DNA of 64,000 nucleotides from Crossaster papposus (taxonomy: Eukaryota > Echinodermata > Asteroidea > Velatida > Solasteridae): assembly GCA_037893245.1 (NCBI GenBank), contig JBAIAA010000603.1:434001-498000 (forward strand). Direction: 5' to 3'. The notes under the pieces were generated by a model. That model did no database searches, was not told the DNA's origin, and was given only the letters and a program-made list of their open reading frames with translations. Positions 1-9,178 of the stretch are shown piece by piece. How positions within the stretch are numbered: position 1 is the first letter of the stretch; every line of letters begins with the position of its first letter. The position numbers and the translations under genes were made by a program.

Positions 1-125
1 GTGGGGCACACCGGACCCCTGGGTTTACCAACCCAGCCATGAATAGGGCACACCAGACCCTGTCACAACCAGACCCTGATACCTAGGGCACACCAGACCC
101 TGATAACGAGGGCACGCCCGACCCA
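1..125. repeat. Degenerate short tandem repeat
   Basis: Four to five diverged copies of a roughly 16-base motif close to GGGCACACCAGACCCT occur within the first 125 bases, with irregular spacing. No reading frame of interest runs through it. It may belong to the untranslated end of the Ngaro-like element that lies to the right, but this is only a guess from position. Confidence 0.5.
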
Positions 126-508
126 GTTACATAATGGATGTGACACAATAACCATAACAAAATGGCAACACCAGGCCATACAAAATATCCAAGACGAAAA
201 GGCATTTCAACACCGGTTAAGAAACTCTTGAATGAAAATATCAAAATTGAACTAGTAAACCATCCAGGCACCGGATGTTCCCCCGCTTAACGCAAGGAGC
301 TACGGGAGGAATGACCCCTGGTGAACTTCCAGGGAGCCATTACAGTGCCTGTCACAACAAATTGAAATTACTGTCATATTATGTACATTGTATGATGGCA
401 ATTAATATTAACTGGAATAGACTTATTGGCTGTTACGATAGCGCCATGAAAATCTTGTAACCTGTGTCTGTCAAATTCCCGTCCAAAAATGCCACACGCG
501 CCATACGC
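126..508. other. Non-coding stretch before the first MITE
   Basis: I see no gene, no terminal repeats and no recognisable element here. Open frames are short and without known motifs. The stretch ends at the 8-bp target duplication GGCCCAAG (509-516) of the adjacent MITE. Confidence 0.4.
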
Positions 509-516
509 GGCCCAAG

Positions 517-1651
517 CACTGACCTCTATACATGGACAGATCATCATTGTGTAACCAGCCAGACTGTTACGCTGCCTGGTACTTGTAGATTATTTTGTTT
601 GCACTGTAAATAGCGCCACCAATTGAAATTATTATTGTATAACTGAGTCGCCTGGCGGCGCCCTATAGTCATCGATTTACATATGGCATGCTGTGCGCTA
701 GTAGTATATAGTCGGCTGATTTTAGAATGACAATGCTCGGGCTTTATTTTGATAAATTCCTTGCATTCCACTTAGTTTTCTTGTTGGACGCGTGGTCTTA
801 TAGAGAGTCACTCTATAGCTGAGCCAGCAACGCAGCACATGCCTTTGCTTTCCGTATGCCTTTGCCAACACACTTTGCGAACATTGGTATTACAAATATT
901 ATGTCTTAGGACAAGTTTGACGTCTTCTTGGAGGCATGTGAGGTGTGGGGCCGCTTTGGTCGGGTACTGGATTCTGGAGTTGAGGCATTTAGTGTTGCGT
1001 CTTCAGGGTTGTTTAATAATCCTTGAATAGACCTTATGGCTGTCGTTTTGGGTGGTGGTTGTCGTTTTGGATAGTAGTTGTCGTTTTTGATAATTATCAG
1101 TCATCGTTTTTAATAGCGGTTGTTGTGTTAAAATCGATTGTCATATTTGTATAGTTGTCATACCAAATTTGGTGGAAATATTATAAATTGAATTGTCTAT
1201 TGTAATATCCAGTTTGCATATCAAATGTGTGCAACTGTTTGCAACTGTGCCAACTGTTGACAAATTATATAAAAATCAATAAAATTGTAGATATATATTT
1301 TCTTCAAGAAAACAAGTTTGCTTTCCTGTCCTAAATTTGTGCAGTAGCCCTTCCGTATCGGTTACAATTGTTTCATTTTGAAGTCGGCATGCGGAGAAGT
1401 GCAACATGGCGGACCCACGACGTCACTCTGTGAGCCAATGAAATGTCCAGGTGTTGGTACGATACGTATTACGTAATGTTTATAAATACAAAATGTACAG
1501 AGTAAATCCACTGACCTCTACACCTGAACATTTCATTGGCTCACAGCAGTGACGTCTCGGGTCCGCCATGTTGCACTTCCAGTTCGCGCCGACTTCAAGT
1601 GTTAGCACAGCAGAATATGGACAATGATCCGTCCAGGTGTAGAGGTCAGTG
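517..1651. mobile_element. Palindromic hAT-like MITE, copy 1
   Basis: Both ends begin CACTGACCTCTA and continue with a similar inverted terminal repeat of about 30 bp (CTGGACGGATCATTG-like). The element is flanked by a perfect 8-bp duplication GGCCCAAG at 509-516 and 1652-1659. An 8-bp target duplication with short terminal inverted repeats is typical of hAT (also P) transposons. Inside, 1372-1460 and 1515-1600 are near-perfect inverted arms of about 85 bp around a short spacer, so single strands would fold into a long hairpin. No transposase is present. An 817-bp LTR sits inside it; without that insert the MITE is about 314 bp, similar to the uninterrupted copy at 27975-28237. Family name within hAT is unknown. 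Confidence 0.85.
550..1366 (+). mobile_element. Solo LTR (TG...CA) inserted in MITE copy 1
   Basis: The 817-bp segment begins TGTAACC and ends GGTTACA, the TG...CA form of LTRs with a 7-bp terminal inversion. It is flanked by a 4-bp duplication ATTG at 546-549 and 1367-1370. The uninterrupted MITE copy at 27975 is contiguous exactly across this point, which proves the insertion. A TATATAAA-like box (1266-1275) and AATAAA (1278-1283) near the right end suggest plus orientation. There is no internal gag-pol and no second LTR nearby, so this is a solo LTR left by LTR-LTR recombination. The 4-bp duplication fits Gypsy or Bel-type integrases; I cannot name the family. Confidence 0.85.
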
Positions 1652-1702
1652 GGCCCAAGGGAAAGACAAGCACCAGGATAAAAAACTCATTAATGTAGGG
1701 AA

Positions 1703-2195
1703 CTACAGGAGGGGTGAAATGCCAACCACTAAGTTGGATACGAACAGCTCAATTCCTGCCTCCGACAAATGTACCCCATCGTACCTGAACAAGTGCATGG
1801 TTGTCCAATGAAACTGAGCGTGATGAATAACATGACCCCCCAATTTATGAGAGCGTGACTTAGCCCATTTGTTAATGGAACGTCGCTTTCTGTCCATTGA
1901 AGCCTGCGCTGTTGTACCAAAGTAAAAAACACGAGGCAAAATATCCGACCAAACAATTTGGGCTTGTGGGTAATGCAATTCGGTTTCTTCCATCAGGACG
2001 AGAATACGCTGGCGCATGCAAAACGCATCGACAGACAACAGGTCATTTGTGCCCACATGAAAAATTATCACTGAAGGGGGCGGCCCAGTCATCCCAGCCA
2101 GTAAGGAATACATATCACATATTGTAGCCCCGCTACGTCCACTCCAAAGTACGGTCCGAGACAGACTAAGAGGCCGTTTGGCCCATCGCCATGGG
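1703..2195 (-). pseudogene. SGNH hydrolase ORF of Ngaro-like element, C-terminal part
   Basis: The minus-strand frame shows the middle and C-terminal blocks of an SGNH/GDSL-type hydrolase: WSGRSGATI (block II-like glycine region), PPSVIIFHVGTNDL (block III, with the Asn of the oxyanion hole) and YDGVHLSEAGIELF (block V, with the Asp-X-X-His pair). The nucleophile block (GDS) is missing here but is found at 4461-4469, just downstream of the recombinase gene. The ORF has therefore been separated into two parts by about 2.2 kb. Such hydrolase ORFs are known as accessories in some Ngaro/DIRS retroelements and in CR1 LINEs; their role in transposition is not settled. The open frame extends further upstream (to 2374), but that part is a G-rich run of the inserted DNA and not hydrolase sequence. 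Confidence 0.75.
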
Positions 2196-2574
2196 CGGAG
2201 ATCCCGGGGGGATGGGGGGATATATCCCCCCCACTTTTTGATCTGGGGGGGATGACCAATGTAATCATCCCCCCCCCCCCCCCCACACTTTTTACGGGTA
2301 TATAGGCGTCTTAATTTGCGTATAGTCCATAACATGCAAATACCCTGGCAGGCCAGCACCACACAGCCCAGCAAGTGCGAGTGTCGTAAGTTACTTTCCC
2401 TGCATTGGGATTATAATCAAGAAGTGACTTAGTAAAGTTGAATAAACGCCCAGTTAAAGACTCGCGGCGCGGCGTGCACAAACTTGTTGTAATGATCGGT
2501 CTGTGATTGGCCTCCCGCATGTTTACTCAATGTGAACGAAGCGCGTGGAGACCAGACAGACCACGTTTGACGTC

Positions 2575-2995
2575 CGGACCGCGTATTTTTTTTTCCTAGG
2601 AGGGTTAGGGGTAATTATCATAAATGGGCGTATCTACACCACACTGAGTGGAAGACACTTACATGTAGGTTCTCAGATCCTTATTTTCCCTTAAATTAAA
2701 CTCACTCCAACAATAAACTTGGAGACCAAAATAATCAATGAAAAATTCGAGCGAATTCGAACCCCAGTCGAACGATCTATAACCTAACCCATTATCCACT
2801 AAGCTACCGTGAGAGGTCGACAGAAGCCGTTTTTCAAAGTGCTTTAATGTACCTCTGGGCTAGTTGAATGAGCAATAACAGTGTATTAGCGTCATTGTTA
2901 AAACTATGGAATAATCATGACGCGAGGGGTCTAGAGCCGCCCATTTATGATAATTACCCCTAACCCTCTTTGGAAAAACAATTACGCGTCCAGGC
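2575..2995. mobile_element. TIR element of about 420 bp with tRNA-like core
   Basis: The sequence at 2580-2630 is repeated in inverted orientation at 2938-2989, with about 50 bp of arm length and few mismatches (shared core CCCATTTATGATAATTACCC). The outer boundary is fuzzy because the arms decay near GTCCGGACC / GTCCAGGCC. There is no ORF; the interior holds tRNA-like box A and box B promoter motifs on the minus strand. It could be a MITE that captured a SINE, or a foldback element. Confidence 0.75.
2745..2812 (-). other. tRNA-derived (SINE-head-like) sequence
   Basis: Read on the minus strand, TAGCTTAGTGG (2797-2807) matches the RNA polymerase III box A and GGTTCGAATTC (about 2755-2765) matches box B, about 30 bases apart as in tRNA genes. 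A canonical cloverleaf does not form: I find no pairing acceptor stem. This is a tRNA-derived relic rather than a functional tRNA gene. It lies wholly inside the 2575-2995 inverted-repeat element. Confidence 0.6.
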
Positions 2996-3017
2996 CTGGG
3001 TACGGGTATCGAGGAAA

Positions 3018-3502
3018 GATGGGGTGCGTTCCACTCACGCGAACGTTGCCAACGTTGGCCAACGTTAGCGTTGTTCGCTTAAGTGGAACGCAATGTGCGC
3101 CAATTATGTTGGCTAAAGGCCGGCTCATACTCGGCGCGAAAGCAAACGCGAACGCGAATTTGTGACGTGGGGAGCGAAAACGGCGAACGACATTTCCGAG
3201 CCAGTGACGTATTTTAAAGATGGCGAAGAGGTTAGCAGACGGCAGTGTTCTTTTCACAGTTTTTCTTTTTACGTTTTATACTTTTCGTTATAAATGGTGG
3301 ATTGTTTTGAGCAGTTACAGGGATATTTTTAAGAAAAATAATGAGTTGGACAAAAAGCAGCCAACCAAACGATGTCACTGTCACTGGGCGCCGCCATTTT
3401 GAAAACGTAGTTTTTAAAATATCGTTTCACTTCAACTAACGCAAACTCAAAACGTAGGCGAACGTTCGCGCAAACAGTTCGCGTAAGTGGAATGCAGCCT
3501 TG
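3018..3502. mobile_element. MITE with GGNTGCNTTCCACT termini
   Basis: The left end (GGTGCGTTCCACTCACGCGA, from 3021) and the reverse complement of the right end (GGCTGCATTCCACTTACGCG, to about 3500) form an imperfect terminal inverted repeat of about 25 bp. Further GCGAACGTT motifs lie just inside each end. No coding capacity. Harbinger or hAT origin is possible, but I cannot fix a target duplication. Confidence 0.55.
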
Positions 3503-4430
3503 GTAACAAGTTTTAAACGTTATTTTGTCATACCCCAAAGTAGTAGATATACAACACTTGTATATTTATTTTGAGGGAATTAAATACTATTTTTCCGAAT
3601 ATGTATGCAAATACAAAATGTACTTGCATTCTCGCGGTCGGCATGACGTCACCGGGCTTTGTTTCTTGTCTCTGAGTGGTCAGTGGTGGCTGTTAGTTAT
3701 CGCACCCTCTGGACTCAAAGGGGAATGAATAGTGTTGTTGTCTATGTGGAAATTATCTAAATAATTAATTATTGTCCAACACTACACCGAGATATTTCAA
3801 AATGTTATTGTTTTATAAAGTAATAAAATCTCCCACCTTACACCAACAAAAAAAGGTATTCATTTTTGTATTGCTGTAAAAAAATATAGAAAACACACAA
3901 TTCCCTGTACAAATTGAATGGAGGGCTTCCCCTTTGCCCGGCGGCGTGTGCAATAGTATAGGTGGAACAGCCTCCGACCATGAGAATTGATGCACAGGAG
4001 ATACTGTACATGTACAGCATTAAAACAAAGTTCCCAACCGACCGATCATTTTTATGGGCGTTTTTACCGGAAACTCAACTTCCTTTTTTTTTTGCACTGG
4101 TGTAATTAATGCATTTTAAAAGACATATAATGCTGACTACTGTGTTGCATTTTTTTTTGAACTGATACTGCACTGACTTGTAATGAACATTAGAAAAGTA
4201 TTGCCCAAATCCAAAAGGCACAAATTCTACAACTCAAATTTTGAAGTTTTTTATTTCTTTTTCCTTCATTAATTATGCCTCTAAATGGCCTCAGATTGCA
4301 TTACAGAGCATCTAGAATGCAACATTTCACGGGGCCCTTAAGCGGGCCCCGGACTCCACGCCGTAAAGGCTTCGCGCTCCGCGCTCGCATGTTTCATCTG
4401 GGACAAAAATCATCCCCCCAACATGTAACA

Positions 4431-4520
4431 AGAAATCTCCGCCCCTGCCCATCGCACAATGGAATCCCCAATGACCCAGATCGGACCTGTGCATGTGACC
4501 AAGTCAAAAGAAGTGGACAT
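4431..4520 (-). pseudogene. SGNH hydrolase ORF, N-terminal part with GDS
   Basis: An ATG at 4520-4518, 33 bases past the recombinase stop, opens a frame that reads IWVIGDSIVRWAGA within its first 30 codons. GDS (codons 4469-4461) is the catalytic-serine block I of SGNH hydrolases. The frame then runs into inserted G-rich DNA, and the remaining blocks resume near 2195 on the same strand. Position directly after the recombinase indicates that the hydrolase is the fourth ORF of the Ngaro-like element. Short length makes the call depend on the match to the downstream part. Confidence 0.7.
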
Positions 4521-4552
4521 TTAACCAAATTTACAGCGGTAGAGATAACTTC

Positions 4553-5488
4553 TTAACTACCAGGCAAAGTAGAAGTGGGGACAGGTCGAATATATGAAAA
4601 AACTACGTCTGATCGCCAACGACCCATGCGCTGAATTTCAGCCTCCGGAACCCCCAACTCAAAAGCAGCAGTTGCTGCTCCAATGCGGAAAGAGTGAGCC
4701 CGATAGTTCAAGCCTTGCAGCCCACAGAAGGAGAGGATCTTTTTCAACACTGCATTGAACTGATACCTAGTCAAAGGACTACCATCAAAGTGACAAAATA
4801 AGGGCTGAGAAAGTGAGGGACGAATAGCTACATAGTCCTGCAGTGCAGTGACTGGGCATAAAGCTGAATCTTGAGCTCGAGTTAAGCGAATCGTTTGAGC
4901 AGGGCCTGTCTGGTTTGTTTTACAACCTCGGAATGAGATTAGAATGGACGAGTCTACTGTATTCATGTGGCAAAACTCGAGATCAGATATTGACAAAATG
5001 GAATTCTGAATTTTGCATTTGGAATGAACAGTGAATTCGCCTACCCGCATGAATCCAAAAAATGCAGAAAGCAACACTGCCTTAAACATCACACTTTCAA
5101 AATTGGATGAACAGATATGGGGTAGAGCCCTCACCATGTCTGCCAAAATTGGTAAGGATATTGGCAATCTAGCATCTACCGATGGTCGATCCCTCCTACA
5201 ACCCTCTAAAAGCTTGGTCACTAAAAAATCCCGTGTGGGGTCTGGCCAACCGTTGATTTTATGAAAAAATCCAACTCCCGCAACATATGTTGAAATAGTG
5301 GCAGGTGACAAACTTCTTAAAGACAACCATGCTACAAACTCTCGAATTTCATGGGGTAAAGCAGAAGAATTGGTACCTGGTCTCCCACCCCTGAATTTAC
5401 AAAATGCATTCCATCCTGAAGTGTATGCTTTTTTCGTGTTTGGGGCAATTGCAATTTCCAAAAGGCGATTCATCTCACCTTCTACCAC
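4553..5488 (-). CDS. Tyrosine recombinase of Ngaro-like element
   Basis: This 311-residue ORF is a phage-integrase-fold recombinase that would insert the circular DNA copy of the retroelement. The N-terminal core-binding region (about residues 10-90, PNTKKAYTSGWNAFCKF...SPATISTYVAG) is followed by the catalytic domain. The first Arg is in FMRVGE (about residue 167), the HxxR pair in HSFRIGAATA, and the nucleophile Tyr in the C-terminal FSYIRP, preceded by MGRWRSD. All catalytic positions that I can identify are present and the frame is open. The start is uncertain because it overlaps the end of the RNase H frame by a few bases; the first Met is used here. In contrast to the upstream RT, this ORF looks intact. 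Confidence 0.88.
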   Translation of the reverse strand: MVEGEMNRLLEIAIAPNTKKAYTSGWNAFCKFRGGRPGTNSSALPHEIREFVAWLSLRSLSPATISTYVAGVGFFHKINGWPDPTRDFLVTKLLEGCRRDRPSVDARLPISLPILADMVRALPHICSSNFESVMFKAVLLSAFFGFMRVGEFTVHSKCKIQNSILSISDLEFCHMNTVDSSILISFRGCKTNQTGPAQTIRLTRAQDSALCPVTALQDYVAIRPSLSQPLFCHFDGSPLTRYQFNAVLKKILSFCGLQGLNYRAHSFRIGAATAAFELGVPEAEIQRMGRWRSDVVFSYIRPVPTSTLPGS

Positions 5489-7091
5489 ACTTGGGGAAGG
5501 ATTGGTAGCGGAGTCATGTCTCGCTCTGCATATGGGGATGCATTGTGAAACCGCTGCATCTGAAAACGGGACAAAGCATCCGCTCGTTCATTATGCGTAC
5601 CTGGCATATGAACTGCCTTGAACATAATGTTAAATTTGAGGCATTCTAGCACAAACATGCGCAACAGATGCATGATGTGAGGACAACTTGACGTTTGCTT
5701 ATTGACAATATGCACAACTGCAGTATTGTCACAATGGAATAGCACCTTACGGTTGGCTAGTTGGGAGCCCCAACATTTCACTGCAACCACTACCGGAAAA
5801 AATTCCAAAAAAGCAATGGATGGTGGATTCCGAATCAGTTCACCCGACCATCTACCATGTGTCCATTTACCCCCAAAATACGCCCCAAAACCAATGCTTG
5901 CCGCCGCATCAGTAAACAGCTATAAGGCCTCATTGGCGTCCCACTCATGATTCAAGAAAGCGGACACACCATTGAAATGAGATAAAAACTGAAGCCACAT
6001 TAACAAATCGAGACGTGCTCCTTTAGTTATACGGACTTTGTGGTGAGGTTTAGTGAGCCCAATAGTCAGCGCAATTAAACGCCTCATAAATGCTCGACCA
6101 GGAGCAATTGCTTTACACAGAAAATTGAGTGAGCATACCAGAGATTGCACCCCTACTAGAGAGATCTTAGTCTTACACAAGGTTTGCTGAATTTGGGTAC
6201 ATATTTTCTGTACTTTTACATCTGGTACCCTAATTTCCTGCCGCAAGGCATCAATTTCCAAGCCTAGATAAGTGATCGTTTGAGATGGGCCCTCTGTCTT
6301 TTCATGTGCTAGTGGCACACCTAACTCATCACAAATTGTTGTGAAGGTAACAAGTAACGCTGAACAAGATGGCTGAGAAGAACCAACAAATAAAAAGGCA
6401 TCTAAATAATGCGTAACCAGGGAGGACTTGGCCATGAACTTGACTCTAAATTCTAACAAAGTGCTAAATTTCTCAAACAAAGCACAAGATATGGAGCACC
6501 CCATGGGCAAGCACTTGTCGTAATAGTAACCACCGTCAAAGGAAAATCCCAACAATTCATAATCCGCCGGGGAAACAGGAAGGAGCCGGAAGGCTGATTT
6601 GATATCGGCTTTTGCCAACCAGGCACCCCTACCCACACCCCCTGCAAGGTGAACAGCTTTGTCAAAGGATGCATAATGAACTTCACACTGGTCTCTATCA
6701 ATAAAATCATTAATTGAACCCCCACGAGGGAAAGACAAATGATGAATTAGCCTAAAAGAATTTGGCTCATGTTTTGGTACTAAGCCAATGGGTGAACACT
6801 GTGAGTTTGGGAAAGGACGACATGAAAAAGGCCCTGCAATTCGTCCCAAATCAATTTCTTTGGCCAATTTCTCCCTTACAATATTTGGATTTTGATGGGC
6901 AGCTTGTCCCGACTTATCCGAGGACCTTTAAATCCAATGGAAAAACCATTTGAAAAACCATTTAGTAAAGTGGTAGCATCTTCCCGCTTGGAATAAATGG
7001 TCAGCCATGAAGCTAACACCCTTAACTTAATTGGGGTTGGGGGCACGAACATTCTTTCCTCCGTGAAACGGACCCCGAGTTTGAGACCCAT
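5482..7091 (-). pseudogene. RT-RNase H of Ngaro-like element, damaged
   Basis: The region encodes reverse transcriptase then RNase H. Visible landmarks are an N-terminal block (GFKGPRI), the fingers (AGPFSCRPF, SPIGLVPK), palm motif A (WLAKADIKSAFRLLPV), PMGCSISCALFEKFS, and the RNase H segments LFTDAAAS, FFPVVVAV and FHCDNTAVVH. Three lesions are seen. A one-base frameshift near 6893-6909 separates the N-terminal block from the palm. The catalytic YxDD box reads YLDA because codon 6399-6397 is GCC. A TAG at 5922-5920 stops the frame just before the first RNase H Asp block. The 5' part overlaps the end of gag by about 65 bases in another frame, as is common in such elements. Confidence 0.85.
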
Positions 7092-8238
7092 TGTTCAAGG
7101 GAGGTTTCCCAGCCATACCCACCTGTTCATGTTTCCCCATGGATTTGGATTGCCCAACATTCCTTTGACCAGCCTGTCTTTGGCCAGACCTACAAAACAT
7201 AGCCCCATGTCCGAAAGCGAAACATTTGCTGCACTTGTGCATGAATTTACATGCTCGAAAATGGCATCCCCTGGGACCATTGAAGCCAAAACATGTACCC
7301 TTCTTTTGACCCCGAGCACCAAACGCAGTATACGCCACCGAGGAGCCTGACTGTGCTGCTGCCATTACTGGCGCAGCTGCTACAGTTATCCACAATTCAG
7401 TATCAAGGGCCCCCCAGGACCGGGAAGGGTGTGCTTCTTGCCTAAGACGAAACTGCTCGTCATAGCGCCGCCACCCAAAACCAGGAAATTGTAGTGCCGC
7501 CATGCGCACAGTTTCCGCATACTTAAGTAACTCTGCGAAACAGTGGGGGTGCTTCAATAAATAAATAGCCATAAACGTATGAAACGCTGATGCCCATTTA
7601 TCTATTGTATCAATTTTCCTAGTCCGATTTGCAGCTGCCTGGCGCACCACCATTTGATTCCCTTCAACAGCTAGAGTAAGTTCAGATGCCTGATTAGACC
7701 TGGCTAGAACCGCTGCCGCACTATCTTGCAGTAGCAAAGAGAGATCAATATAGGTCCCTTGCCAAATTTTTTCCTTTAGGGCCAAGGGGACATTCCCTCC
7801 CAATGGGGTATAATCATCCACCCTTGGAATAGGCTCTGGCTGAGCTGATATCTGTATGGCACCAGCAAGGAGAGGGGCACTGAAACTAGAGGCCTGCTCA
7901 TGACTAATGTTAATACTAGGGCACAACCCACTACTGCTAGGAATACTAGTGCTACCACTAGGCCTACACACAGCAACATTATTACTAACACTACATGCAC
8001 TACTACCATGACTACCAACAACATTAGATTCAGATAATGGCAATGAATTATTGTCGGCGTTAGGCCTACCCGATTGACTTGTCTCTGCTGGTGCCACAGC
8101 TGTGCTGGCCGTAGGCACAACCGCCACATCTGGGGCACGACGCACTGAAGATGCTGCTGGTGCTGCCCGTGAGCGTTTGCGAGTTGGTTCATTTCCCAGC
8201 CTCGACGATGGCCGCTTCTCGCGAGCTGGCCGCAGCAT
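7027..8238 (-). CDS. Gag-like protein of Ngaro-like element
   Basis: This open 403-residue frame starts with a basic N-terminus (MLRPAREKRPSSRL) and a Ser/Ala/Pro-rich stretch. Its globular middle (about residues 140-290, GNVPLALKEKIWQGTYIDL ... WASAFHTFMAIYL ... HPSRSWGALDTELW) resembles capsid-like ORF1 proteins of YR retroelements. Near the C-terminus it has Cys/His motifs: CFGFNGPRGCHFRACKFMH and CSKCFAFGHGAMFC, fitting RNA-binding zinc knuckles. It is the first gene of the element and ends inside the RT reading frame. The frame is uninterrupted; function is inferred from position and zinc motifs. Confidence 0.8.
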   Translation of the reverse strand: MLRPAREKRPSSRLGNEPTRKRSRAAPAASSVRRAPDVAVVPTASTAVAPAETSQSGRPNADNNSLPLSESNVVGSHGSSACSVSNNVAVCRPSGSTSIPSSSGLCPSINISHEQASSFSAPLLAGAIQISAQPEPIPRVDDYTPLGGNVPLALKEKIWQGTYIDLSLLLQDSAAAVLARSNQASELTLAVEGNQMVVRQAAANRTRKIDTIDKWASAFHTFMAIYLLKHPHCFAELLKYAETVRMAALQFPGFGWRRYDEQFRLRQEAHPSRSWGALDTELWITVAAAPVMAAAQSGSSVAYTAFGARGQKKGTCFGFNGPRGCHFRACKFMHKCSKCFAFGHGAMFCRSGQRQAGQRNVGQSKSMGKHEQVGMAGKPPLNNGSQTRGPFHGGKNVRAPNPN

Positions 8239-9086
8239 TGTCGCCTAAAGTCTAACTTACATGTTATTGTTAACGTTTACTGTTAATTAAGGCGAATACC
8301 CTAAAGTCCGAGGAATGAACACGAATCATGCAAGTCCTTGGCTTGCTAAAGTCTGCAACAGATCCCGAACAACAGATCCCGAACAACAGTTAGCAGCAAG
8401 GTCCAGTGAAGGAACTGAAGTTAGGCCTAGGCAATAGCCTAATGCTAAAAAGTCCAGTGGAACCGTTGATGTTAGCAAAGCAAAGGTGATACTGTGATAG
8501 GCTATCCAGATCCAGGCACAATATAATCCCGTTGCTAGGCTATATCCATAAGGTGAATGACTGAAGAAGAAAGTCGGAGGCAAGTGATGACATCAATCCT
8601 ATCCGTTGCACAGTAAACGCCGGGTGACCAGGTGAAATCTGTCCAGTATAGGTAGGCCTGCTATAGGCCTCACGTTAGCCTGATGAAATCAATCCACAAA
8701 TGCCTATCCTTGGCCCAAAACTCCGGTGATGTAGGGCCTATTCAAGAAATACACCCAACTGAAGATGAAGGCCTACAAGTACCAAAGTATCCTGGCAGTA
8801 CTACTAGTAGTACTACTACTACTAGGCAAAGATGATGAATTCAATCCAGTTCCTTGGCACCATACCTGCAATAAACTCCGGTGAAGTAACAAGATAAACC
8901 GGCCGATGACAAGGTGAATAGGCCTATAGGCGGGCCCCAACACCGGCGTTACCGGTAGGTCTACTCTAGCTAGTACTAGAGTCGGGCCTACTAATGTTAC
9001 TGAACTTCCAAAGTCAATCCAGGCCAAAAGTGATGAATTCAGATCAGACCCAATTTAACAATTCAGAGTAGAATCAGAATAAATTC
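8239..9086. other. Leader region of the Ngaro-like element with degenerate repeats
   Basis: No gene is seen. The stretch upstream of gag holds diverged copies of a motif near TGATGAATTCAATCCA ... AAACTCCGGTGAAGTA at about 8585, 8682 and 8832, a 14-base tandem duplication (AACAGATCCCGAAC, near 8357-8385), and an ACTACTAGT-rich simple repeat near 8799-8823. It is likely the 5' untranslated end of the retroelement, whose true terminus I could not place. Confidence 0.45.
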
Positions 9087-9178
9087 AATTTTACAGTTAA
9101 TTGTTATTGTTGTGCTTTGCACAAAGGACTGGAATTTTACAGTTAATTGTTATTGTTGTGCTTTGCACAAAGGACTGT
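9087..9178. repeat. Two tandem copies of a 46-bp unit
   Basis: The unit beginning AATTTTACAGTTAATTGTTA and ending AAAGGACTG is present at 9087-9132 and 9133-9178 with essentially no differences, implying a recent duplication. It contains the palindrome-like TTGTGCTTTGCACAA. Confidence 0.9.

Larger units (their letters stand above)
2196..4430. mobile_element. Foreign DNA splitting the hydrolase ORF
   Basis: On the minus strand, hydrolase coding sequence stops near 4430 at a run GGGGGGATGA and resumes near 2195 after GGGGGGATATATCCCCCC. The roughly 2.24 kb between holds no hydrolase sequence. It carries at least two smaller inverted-repeat elements (2575-2995 and 3018-3502) and, at its right end, a GC-rich palindromic stretch near 4330-4380 (GGGGCCCTTAAGCGGGCCCC). 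The exact ends and any target duplication are unclear; the flanks GGAGATTT and GGGATCTC may be a diverged duplication. The middle (3503-4250) is AT-rich with no gene that I recognise. Confidence 0.6.
1703..8238 (-). mobile_element. Ngaro-like tyrosine-recombinase retroelement (coding core)
   Basis: Four ORFs run in one direction on the minus strand: gag (8238-7027), RT-RNase H (7091-5482), tyrosine recombinase (5488-4553) and SGNH hydrolase (4520-4431 plus 2195-1703). This is the order of YR retroelements, which integrate through a recombinase rather than a DDE integrase. No methyltransferase domain, which marks many DIRS elements, is visible, and this favours Ngaro. I could not define the split direct repeats expected at the ends. 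The copy is not functional: the RT is damaged in three ways and the hydrolase is split. Confidence 0.85.

Noticed and set aside
2745-2812. Functional tRNA gene
   Set aside because: Boxes A and B are good, but there is no pairing acceptor stem or recognisable anticodon arm.
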